64,000 bases of DNA. Source: Camarhynchus parvulus (taxonomy: Eukaryota > Chordata > Aves > Passeriformes > Thraupidae). The stretch spans positions 48,699,493 to 48,763,492 of the forward strand of contig NC_044573.1 in the NCBI RefSeq assembly GCF_901933205.1, read 5' to 3'. The translations under genes and the position numbers were made by a program. Under the pieces are notes generated by a model. That model did not search any database. It was not told where the DNA came from and saw only the letters and a list, made by a program, of their open reading frames with translations. Shown here one piece after another: positions 40,101 through 52,100 of the stretch (positions within the stretch are counted from its first letter, which is position 1; every line of letters begins with the position of its first letter).

Positions 40101-43100
40101 GTCTGTTTTACAAATAAAACTGTATTGTATCTTGCTACCTTTGACCAACTGTCCAGTTTCTGTCCTCTCTTTTTTCCAAAACTTATACCAGACTGCAACA
40201 TGAAAACACCGCAACTGAGTGTGAGGTTCTATTAAAAGTTCAGATGAAATTACCTAAATCATTATGAGTTTTAGAAAGCCTCCATATTTTTCTTACTAAT
40301 AATAAGGTAATTTAATTACTCTAATTAGTGATTTAATCACTGTATAAAACTGCCTTGGTTTTTGTGTCACATTTAGCCCTATATGAAAATCTCCGAATAC
40401 AGCATTAAGGAATTAGAATTATCCTGGTACTGAGTGAAAAGAACATATTCAGTTGTGTAACCAGAAATGCCTGTATTATCTGAATATACCTGCTTTCCTC
40501 ATTGCACAGCTGAAATATTTTCTTCATTTATAATTTGCTTTAATATGTAGAAATTACAGCAGACAATGCAATAGGATTATTAATCTATTCTTATTTCTTT
40601 CTCTCTTTTATTTCCTTTTCCAAAAGTGGGTCACACATTTGTGTTTTCAAACTGTATTTTGAGTTCTCTTTTGGTGTCGCTTTTTTGATTTTATACCCAA
40701 GATCACCTTGGGTATAAAGATCACCTGTGCAATTTTTAATATATTCCAATGACACCTCCTGTGAGGTATCAAAGTAATGTTATTTTCAGGTGTGTAGTTA
40801 GGGAACAGAGGCAGAGAGGGTAAGAGCAGCTTTGCTCTACCTAGCTCTGCCTGGTCATCTAGGCTCTCCCTAACACCTGCAGTTAGGAGATGTATCACCC
40901 CCTTCCCCCAGGTGACTGAGCTGGGTCACAGTAAAGGCTGTGGCAGGCTGTGTACCGAACTCAGCTCTTCCAAAACCTACAATAGTATTCTCTTCCCTGG
41001 AACATATTTCCTCTCTAAAATAAACAATTATATTATGCTGAAGTGATTTGAATACAGCTCCTTCATGTGGCTTGGCAAGAAGTGTGAACTTCATGATTTT
41101 TGTATTACTATTTTAAAGTGTTTGATATTTCTCATATTAAACTGACAATGTCATCCATCACCTCGGGTTTCATGGTTTCTGTACTGATTGCTTTTCACAG
41201 ATACTGCACTTTCAGGGGAAGTCGGCACCAAGAAAAAAGTGAAAAGACTGTTAAGTTTCCAGAGATATTTCCATGCATCCCGGTTACTGCGTGGAATTGT
41301 ACCACAAGCCTCTCTCTACCTACTGGATGAGGACTACCTTGGGCAAGCAAGGGTAAGACAGGTCTCCAGCTCTCCATTTCTTTTAATAATACTACAGAGA
41401 GTGTCAGTTTTGTTTTAGTCTTCAGATAACCAAATTCCTGGCTGATCTTTCTTAAATGGGCCACGTTATGTGCCTATCTCTCAACAAACAGATTGTCCAT
41501 TCCTCATTTGTGGTTACAGCCTAAAGGCTTAGGTCTCAAAGCAACAGAAAATGTTGCTAAATCTACTCAGCATTTGCAGATTCCAACAACTGAAATTATA
41601 TATGGATTTATTAAAGAATGAAGGATTTCAGTAAAGTTACTGATTTAAGTGCAGCCCCGACACAGCATTTAGTTCATCCACTTGAAAAAAGACAGGTGTC
41701 TCTCATCTGCTATGGAACAGCTATTGGGAAACCCACAACAGGTCTCCATAGTGGCAAAGGCTAGGAAGTGTGGAGCATTGACTGCAAACTTCACAGTGAT
41801 CAAAATATAATTATCTTATTCTGCAGCTCTTACACCTACTTTGAATGGTTTTTCTAGCAAAACTTTCACAATTGATGGCGTTGGGATTATATGCCTATGC
41901 AATTTTTATTCTCTGCTGGAGGAGATTATGTGCCAGGCGTTGGAAAGAAGTTAAGAGTCCAGAACTGTTTGAATGTACATTAGAGATGGGAGTGAATGTG
42001 TATTTCATTCACACATACATCACTGTAGGTCATAGAGGTAGTCCAGAATCAGTCTCCTGACTCAACTGATGTAGCTGTAAAACACTGCAGTTGCAGGTAA
42101 TGATGGATTCTTCTGCATGTCTGAGTGGACTTAACAGTAGCACTGTATCTAAATTTATAAAAGCTATTCCTGTGTACTACTTTGTTTAGCACATTGTAAC
42201 TCATATTCACCATGAGAGCTAAGATTTTAAAACACTGTATTAAAAATCTAAGAGAATTTGCACTGAAAATCTGGGGACGTGAAGAAACAATGAAGCATTT
42301 GTGCAGTAAGAGGGAATATTTTCATAATATTTTGGTTTATATTATTCATTACTTTGAATTCCATTTAGAGGCATTTTTAGTGTTATGTTCAAAATCATCT
42401 CAGCTAAAAGTGCAACTGATATTTTTTGCAGTACAGCCGCATGAGCCTGATTTCTGATATCTCAAATATGACTTCTATAGGTTTCTCAAAAAAAACTTTA
42501 AAGCTGTAATTACCAATCCTGTGACTGATTAATGTGGAATAATAATAAAAATCTGCTTTACAGTGTGACATACCAGTCATTGGCCTTTTCACATTTACTT
42601 TTTCCAGCATATGCTATCCAAAGTGGGAATGTGGGATTTTGACATCTTCTTGTTTGATCGCTTGACAAATGGTAAGTAATTTTTTTTAAGTCTTTATTTC
42701 AGTCTCTCTCATATATGACTAGTCAAAAAATCCATAATTAATTGTTTGCTAAATGTTTCCAGTTCAGGTTACTGAAGAGAAATTGGCCACATTTAACCTC
42801 TATTAAAATCACATCCTGGAGCTTTTTCAGGCTTTTCCTGAACTATAGGGTAATATTTCAAGTGTGGTTTTGTACTAATCTAATCCCCTACATTTGTTGT
42901 TGTCACCTTTTCAAGAGATGTTTCTGTTTCATTTGCCTGTGAAACTCCCAAGCCACTTTAAATACACCTGTTAGATATAATAAATCCAGATCTCCATAAT
43001 CTGTCAATTTCTATCAATACTAAAGACATTTGAGTGAAGGTACCCTCACTTGTGTTCAGCAGCAAAAATTAGGAAATTTATTTAGAGAGTAAAAATCCCT

Positions 43101-46100
43101 GAAATGTTTTCTCAAAATACATGCCTGTAAAACGATCCCACTTCCCCACAAATGTCCAGACAATACCCCTTGATCGGGTAACTGCTGGAGAGGGTAATGA
43201 TCACACCTTTCCCCTTTCTGTACTGCTCAGAGAATTGAGATCCCTCATTCCTCACTCCAGTCTGATTAGGTTTGACTGGGGCAGAAGATGTAGAAAAAAG
43301 TTGGTTTAGAGGCTCATTCAGCTGAGTGACTGGCAGTGAAGAGTGAAAAGGATTGCAAATTGCCTGGGAAGCAAAAGCATAGTTCTTCTAAATTATCTTT
43401 CTGTGCCCCTGCTCAGTAGTCAAGACCAAGTAAGTTTCCATGTGTTCTTCATGGAAGATATTTATTTTCCTTCCTGAGTTACATTAAATAAGAAAAGACT
43501 CCCTTCAAACTTTGTTTATGTGTAGTATGGGTTGGTTGGTTTGGGGTTTTTTAACTTTTATGGAAACAGTGACGCTGAATTAAGCAGTGCAAACTTTTTA
43601 AAATACTGTGTTTATGTATAGCAGATCATGTAATACTAGTAAGGCTCAATTTTGCCAGTGTTCCCAGTATTGGATTTACACTAAGGCCAGTGCAGCATTA
43701 CAGTGAGACTTGAGACTGCAAATGCTGCAACTCATTTTTCCTGTCTGTGTCATTGTTATGAGATGCAGTTGTAGCTGAGCTAGGTTACATGGGTTAATTA
43801 CATGTTTGTGCAGCCATATGCAAAATAAGAAAAAATCATTCCAAACTCCTGATTTTTAGTAATTAATTAATTAGTACAGTATGGCAAATCCAAGTGGCAG
43901 AAAAGCCACTCTTGTTTCTGTTGTTTCTGAAGATAGACCTGAATTATGAAAATGGTGTTGCTCTCAGACAAGCCTGTCAAAGATTTTGTTAAAACCATAT
44001 CAGTTTGCCTTCTTCCAGTTAAAACCACAGTTTGCCTGTCATGTTGAAACAGCAAATGTGTCTTTATGGCATCTAGACACAAGAATGGCACTCCATTGGT
44101 ACAACCTTTCCATCAAGTCTTGATTACATATAGGAGTAATTTGTATAAGTGACTTCTGAGTACATGAGAGTCATCTAAGCTCACTTCATTGGAGATGAGG
44201 TGATAGGAGCTGACTAATAGGAAATTACCCAGATTTTTAGCCTTGCTTGGTTTGTAACTACCTGTAAAGGGAATCTAAGAGTTTTTCCTTTCTCCTTTTA
44301 GGAAACAGTCTTGTAACACTGCTTTGTCACCTCTTCAATGTGCATGGACTTATTCACCATTTCCAGTTAGACATGGTTACATTACACAGGTTTTTTGGTA
44401 AGTGCACACCTCAACACCATCTTTGAATGAAGTTTATAGCTTAAGTAGAGCATCAGAGAAGGCACTGGCTTGGTCTATCTACGTAAAAATGATGATGTAG
44501 TTGGAAATAATTCAGTAAAAGATGTCCATGATACGTATCAGCATACAGTTTGCAGACACTCAAGTACTTGGTTCAGTACCTAGTCAGTGGAGGGATTTCA
44601 AAAGGCTCTGCATTGGGCTGAAGCATCCCACCACCACAGTCACACTGGTGATTTAAAGTAAAATATGCCATGCAGAAATGTGGCTGGCTCAGGCCCACAC
44701 AGACAGACACTGCAGAACCTACGCGTGCACAGTACAATTGTGGTGCAGCGTAATTATTTTAGTGACTAAAAGACCACTGAGACCCAGGGCACTTAAAAGC
44801 TTATGTGCAAAATTTAACAAATTATATCAAGCTGTCCTGTCTACACTGAACAGTGTTGATGAAAGCCCCTGCTGCTGTTACTGCCAACAGAAATATTAGC
44901 CCCATGCTGTCAGTGAACCAAAAGAAGAAATTGGCCAAAATCAATTACTTTTTGCATCACTTTTTGAAAGCAGCTAAATGCCAGTTTTTCAGGCTGTCAG
45001 GCAGAGTTTCCAAAGCAGGGTCTCTTTAAGACTGCCTAATTGTTGCTTCTGGAAAGTGTTCCTCTGGTGCGGAGACAGACAAAATCTCCCTGCTGTTTCT
45101 AACTCCTGTGGGCAGACGTGAAGCGGACAGTCAAGCAATTAGAGCTAGTGGTCTAAACTCCCAGTTTAAGGGATTACCCACTGTACCTCCAGGTGCTTGT
45201 GTGGCTGGAAACAGACAGAAGGCTTGGACTTTCTGTGGTGCTCCTTGTGCTGGCAGCGAGCGCCATGGGAAATCTGCCCGTTGGCTTTCCATTCGATTAA
45301 TTGGATCGTGTCTAGGAGAGCGCCTTAGGCACAATCACATGCAGCTTCCAGCGCTCACGTGGTGCTGTCCCACGACCACGTAATGGTGCACACATTGCTG
45401 CAAGGCACAGAGGGATGTGAAGCACACATCTCAATGATTTTTCTGTCTGAGAGAAAGCTGAGAGTTAAGAGGTTGGTGCTCCTGGTCCAGCTGGACCAGT
45501 TCCAGCGCTGCAAACTGAAGCAAGAGGGACTGGCATTTTAAAATGAAAACACAGATTTGACTAAAATTGTCACAGGAGATTTTGCTGTGAATACCCCAAT
45601 GCTGGGGTTTTTTTTAATTCTTCCCTTGGGGATGTAGGAATGCCTTTGCCTGTAGTTCATCACTCAAATAACAAATCATGGCAGGATATCAGAGTCCCAC
45701 TCCCTGCTGCTGTAAAATAGGTGGTACTGCCTTAATGGCACACTACTACCCTACAACAGCAGGCTAAATAATTACACTCCGTTGTGGATAAATTTGCCTC
45801 TCTTCCTTGTTTATTTTACTCCTCAATGAGAGCCTTCACTAAGGCAAGAAAGAGGTGATTTATGCGCTAGACCCAGTATATCCCCTTGGGCCTCACAAAT
45901 CCTTTCATGCATTTTTTTCTCTAAAGGTACCCCGATAAAAGCAGTAATTTAAATAAGCTACAGCTATTTGAAGGAACTCCTCAGGCGGCTGACTGCAAAA
46001 CCTCAGATTGTATTTTAAGTCCAGTTCCCACTTGTGGCCATGGCATTCAGAGACAAAAGGATCTTTGTTTTCTGTTTTGATTCGCAGTTATGGTTCAAGA

Positions 46101-49100
46101 AGATTACCATAGCCAGAACCCATACCACAATGCTGTCCATGCTGCTGATGTCACACAAGCTATGCACTGCTATCTGAGGGAGCCCAAGGTAATGACAACC
46201 TTTCACACTGATGCTGCTTTCAGATAGTGCTCACATTTTTTTTCTCAGGGTTGAAATAAAAGCCCCAGGAGATACTTCCAGACAGCAGAAAGTGATGGCG
46301 TGCTGGAAGTCAGCAACAAGTCAGGAGCAGCCTTGTCTACAGATTACAGATGTTTCAGTCAAGCTCTGAGAGTCACTTCTCATCACGCAGGCATCCTGTC
46401 TAATTGCTGCCATGTAAGCTCCAGCCACCATGGCGCTGTGACCCAGCCACCCACTGGTGGCTGCAGCTCTTCTCCCATCAAACTCAGAAGGAGGCCATGC
46501 ATGTCTGTGCCTCAGCCACCTCAGAGCATAAGCTCCCCACATCACTATTTCAAAATACCAAATTAGGCGCAATTTCACCAGGGAAGGGGAAAACAGTCCC
46601 TTCAGATGGGTCTGTTGCAAGGCTGTCCTCTGCATGGCTGCTGCAAGTTCTCACAGCATCAGAGTGGTGTTGGCTTGTGTGTTACTGGAGGGCACTGTGA
46701 TACTGCCATGCTGAGCCACAGTATAAGAACATAACTTACCCTTTTCTAGATTGGCTCAAATGAAGGGACAGAACTAGCAGTTTGTTACACAAGAATATAG
46801 CAATGGTGAGGACATGAGCAGGCCCCACTTTTCTTGTATTTTCATCTCCTGCAAGATCTGCAAGTCCTTTCTTGCAGGAAGTGCAGAGGACAGACAACAG
46901 ACAGCAGAACCTGGACCATACTGCTCATCAGCTCTGACCTCAGTATGCTTCTTTCATCTCATATACCTGTACTCTCTACAGACTCATTGGCCTGGTAATA
47001 ACTGCCTCACTCTCACAAACAGAAAATGCTAAGACTACCTTTTTCTGCTTCTAAATGAGCCTTGTAGCAGAAAAAAATCTGGACAGGGTTTCCAACTTGA
47101 ATGTTTGAAGTTAGAGAGGTAAATTATGTTCTCTAATAATATACATATACTTGAACTGAGATAGATATTTAACAGCCAAGGCTGAAATTTCAGAAGTTGA
47201 TAAACTCTGCATTTTATAACACAGTGCTATGCTAGAGAATTGAAGCCTGATTTTTTGTTGGTTTTACTAAATTCTGGGAGAGGCCGAGCTCTTACAAGGG
47301 ATGCTGACATATGCCAACCTGCCAGCCTACCTGTTTGCTTTTTAAACCAAATGAGACTATGCTGAAGCCCTTCTATTACAACCATCCTTATATTGCCATG
47401 AGTAATAAAGAGATAAGAAATACAAACTGTAATAAAAGATGATAATGTAGTATATATCTCTATAGATGTATGTTCAACATTTACCTTAAAAACATTGTTC
47501 ACAAAATTTATACTTGACATATGTGCACAAATGCCAGCACACCCATTCTGTGCCATGATGTCAGCTGGTTTGTTTATTTACAAAAAAATATTTACTGTTC
47601 CTGTTCTTGTTGTGATTAATGTGTGATGATTCAGCTTGCCAACTTCCTCACCCCATCGGACATCATGCTTGGACTGCTCGCTGCTGCAGCTCATGACGTG
47701 GATCACCCAGGGGTCAACCAACCCTTTCTGATTAAAACTAAACACCACCTTGCCAGCTTGTACCAGGTAAAACTGCTCATCAAGTTGCTAACGTAAAAAA
47801 TGCAGTCAAGGAGAGTTTAAGCAATTTGCAGTGAACTTTTAATGCCAAAATCTGGTAGTGGGAGGATGTGGGTCAAGTGATCCTGCACTTTGGAGTCTGG
47901 ACAGTTTCAGTCAAGCACCTCACTGGATGTTACTTCTTAAAGCAAAGCTGATACAGGAGAAGAGGTGGAAATGTCACATTTTTTTTAGACGACATTTAAG
48001 CCAGATCAGTTGTCTGGGTTGTTTTTGCTGTAGATATCTGGGGTGAGGAACTGTGGATAGGACATTTAAAATCTTGACAAGAGAATCTCATCTTCTTTCA
48101 GTGAGCAGATAAGCTGCAGGCATGCTCTAAATTGGTATTGCATTAAAGGAAACCTTTGATTTGTAAGGCTGTAGTAAAATTAAACACTTAATGAACACCG
48201 CATTAAAAAAAAGACAGACAGATGAAACCAAAGGAAAAGTCTTAGACATTTACAGTAACATTCCTTGAGATACAAAGAAAGAACTTCAAGCCACTAGGTC
48301 ACACCACAGGCTGTCTAGACCAGTGTCCTGTTTCTAACAGCAGCCAGTAAAAGATCTCAGAGAGAAACATAAGTCTGAGATCAGTACAGAGTTGTCCTTC
48401 ACCTACTATCCATCCTTTCAGCTCTGGCAAGCAGTGGTAGAAAACTTCCTGAAACAAAAACACAGACTCGCTTGTTCCGTAACTAGCAATGAACCCATGC
48501 TGCCTGATTTTTGTGGTGCTTTTTGAATATATTTGAGATTTTGCCCCATGGCAATCATTGTGGCTTTGTATTTTATCTAAAACTGTCCTGTGAGTATAAT
48601 CTCCACACACATGTGTACGTTGTTATTATATATGCACATCTCTCTATTCCTTGCATTGTACTTATATATACAATGTGCCAGAGCAATTTTCTGCCAGAGT
48701 AGATCTTCATTTTGGTTGCACTAGCCATAATTCACAGGTAATAAATGGAGTTAGTAGTGATTTCTAGCCTTTAGAATCACAGACTCATAGAATCATGAAG
48801 GTTGGAAGAGACCTTTAAGATCATCATGTCCAACCCAACTGTTCACCCAGCACCAGATCCAGACACCTCTTAAGCACCTCCAGGAATGGTGACTCCACCA
48901 CGTCCCTGGGCAACCTATTTCAGTGCCTGACCACCCTAACAGACAATTTTTTTCTACTATCTAATCTGAATCTCCCCCGTCTGAGCTTAAGGCCATTCGC
49001 TCTGGTCCTCTCACTGCAGGCACAGAAGGAGAGACTGGCCCCATCTCCCTGCAGCCTCTTTTCAGGTAGGTGTAGGGAGCAATCAGGTCCCCCCTGAGCC

Positions 49101-52100
49101 ACCTTTTCTCCAGGCTAAACATCCTCAGCTCCCTCAGCCACTCCTTATAAGACGTTCTTTGGTCCTTTCATGAGTCTTGTTGCCCTTCTCTGGACATGCT
49201 CTAGCACTCAGTGTCCTTTTTAAAGTGAGGGGCCAAGAACTGGACACAGCATTCAAGGTGTGGCCTCGCCAGTGTCGAGTACAGGGAGACAGTCACTGCC
49301 CTGGCCACACTATTCCTTATACAGGCCAGGATGCCATTGTTCTTCTTGGCCACCTGGGCACACAGTGAATCATGTTCAGTCAGCTGCCAGCCCCCACTCC
49401 CACTGGGCTGCTTTCCAGCCACTTCTGAAGAGTCAGTTTCAGCCTTTGTGGAGGTTGACAGAAACAGAATATCCCACATTAAAAATTAACCTACCTGAAG
49501 AAGACTCACTAATATCTACATACACATACATAGCCAATTGAGAGATTGCTGTGATGTGCTTACTGCTTGATAAGAGAGCCTCTCTTTTTCTACCCTACAC
49601 AAGCAACATTTGGGTTTTCCCGTAAGACGTTGGTTGTGTAATGGTGCAACTGTACTGCCCTCAGACATGGGAATGGGCTGGATTGTGGGAGCCCCAGCCA
49701 AGGCACAGTTTATGCTCAAACACTGAAAATTTTGTGATTGGCCTCATCATAAGCTGATGCAGCTTATTATGTCATACCCATATGTTTCTGGTCCAGAAAC
49801 ATATGGGTATGACATAATAGGTTTCTGGTCTTTTCTAAGCCAGGCCAGCTGAGTGAAGAGGGAAAAAAAAGCCAGGGGCCTAAGCCATGGTACTTTGGCA
49901 ATGCTAAGGGTGCTTTGAAGAGGAATGAGTAGAGCCATTCCACAAAACCCATTGTTTTTTGGAAAGGTACAGACAATTCCTTCTCAAGTTAATGGTGGCA
50001 AACAGCACTTCATAATTAGGTTGAAAAATCAGGCTAATCTGAAAGACATACAGCTAAAATACTGGTATCTTGGAGAAGTGGTTTCTGCTCAGGTATTTGG
50101 GGTTGAATATACTTACAAATATTGGTTAGAAAAGGCAGTGACAAAGCAGAAAATGAAATCTTTCAACAGCAAATGAGATCTGAAGTACCCTACTTTAGAC
50201 ATGCACTGGCAAGTTTGAGTTATTTTAACTGAAAATGATCCCACATTGTTTCCAAAGATTTTAGTAGTATACAGTATATGGATGCCAATAAAAATAACTC
50301 CTGGAAAAAAGTTTTGCTGAAAACATTTTTAGTCAAAAACTTAGATTTAGTGAATAGTCTTTCAAACATGTACTTTAACATCTGCTTGAAACTGAAACAA
50401 AGTTCTTAGGTTTTTGGTTTTTAAGTAGCAGAGACACAGAACTGCAGGGATTAATCAGCAAAAGGATCAAATGAAAGTAAGTTTTAACAGAGCTGGCAGT
50501 CATCTGTCTTTGAGACAGTGGACTTATCCATGTATGGCATTTCTATGCTTTTAAATGTCTCTTGACATTTAAATTCAAACTTTACATTTACATTTGGAAG
50601 AAAAGGTTTTGCAAAATGAGGTAGGTCAGTTCATGACAAAGATGTAAAGTGTTTGACAGCTTCTGAAGTGCATATGTGAGAAGAGTCATATTTCAGGAGG
50701 ACATCACCAAGACGGAGCTTTCAGTATTTATTTTCAAACTAAATCTGTATTTTATGATGCAAAAAACTTTGTTTTGTAATCTGTAGGGTAATTTTCTAAG
50801 GTCTGTTGCACGTGATTGCACGCACCATAATTTTCTAGAAAGATAAAAGCAGTTCATTGAAGTCTCCAGCATTACAAGGACAGTTAAGAGCATAGAAGGT
50901 GACTCTGGTGGTCTGGAGGTCTCTTAATTTTCCTGTGAGGAGCACAACAACATTCCTTGTAATGTGGTGCAGACTTTGCTTCTAACTTGCATTGTCTGGC
51001 TTTTAAATGAAGGGTAAAACTTTAGAAGTGTGGATAGATCACATATCTGTAGTACAAAACATTTCAGAAAACTATGAAAGGACACTTTACAACTTTAATG
51101 TGGGTAGGCTGGAAATAGGAAAGTACATTTTGGGCATCAGTAAAAACAGTACTCTTATGCAATCTTCCTTAAAAGCAACACTTCCAATAATAAGTGTCAT
51201 TTTTTACTATTTAACATTGTGTAGTTAAACCAACTGCTCAATGAGTAAGAATAGATTGAAGAGATTGAAAGAAAGTCTGATTCCCTTTGACTTTGAATTA
51301 AAGTTTAAGTTTGCTCTGCACCTAGTTAGTAGCAAGTCTCCCCTCTCTTCAAGATACTGTTCTTTTTCCAGTATGTATGTTGAATGCAGTGGTTCGAATA
51401 GCTCAGACTAAGTAACAGATATTGTGGTAGCTTAAGTAAAATAAACTGTCATAGTCCTGAAGTCTCTGTTATAGCAATCTACTGCGATGTGTAGGGCTGT
51501 AAATGTGATAGAAGCTTCCTGTAGTGCAGCCTTTAAAGCAAAGCTGCATTACTCAGTTTTTTAAAAAACCAAAACACCACATGAAGCAGAGCTGGGAGCC
51601 CTGGTCTGCAGGCTGGCACGGAGACTTTCCCTGCATGGACTGTCTCCCATCAGCCTGGGTGACCAGATAGCTCATGGCAATCAGTCTTAATAAAGCACTA
51701 GTGTGTTCCTAGGGGGAATAGCTGACTCTACTAATTGCTGGCAGCCACTTCAGGGATCCTGGCTCCTTACATTTAAGAGGAGAATCATATGACTTCATGC
51801 TTGTTGTTGCTTGTTAACGTGACCTTTCCTTTTCCCTCCTCCCTGTAGTTTCAGTGTGGGAAACTAAACAGTGCGGCAGTATCAATTTGAGGTTCCCTTT
51901 ATAGCAGCAGGCAAAGTGCAGAAACTTAGAGAAGTGCAAATACTCTGAGATGACTACCTGAGTGTGCTTTTTCCTGTGAGTAACTACTAATTGGATGCTG
52001 GAAGGGTCTCAGATGCCGACATCACTTCTCAGCCCTATTCTTGCTGGCCTTCAGTATGGCCAAGGAGCAGCTGCATCCATGGAGTGTAATTCCCTCTTTG

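Larger units (their letters stand above)
28129..41200 (+). other. PDE7B: PDE7B intron, 13.1 kb
   Basis: Bounded by GTAAGT and TTTTCACAG, phase 1. It contains a consensus CRE in an old-repeat-like block (28555-28605), a purine-rich tract with two G4 motifs (29060-29173), a solo-LTR-like block (30083-30444) and a small fold-back duplication (40690-40725). The 31-40.6 kb part is plain AT-rich intron in which I see nothing further. The longest open frame there (36383-36787, 134 codons) has no recognisable content. Confidence 0.9.
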
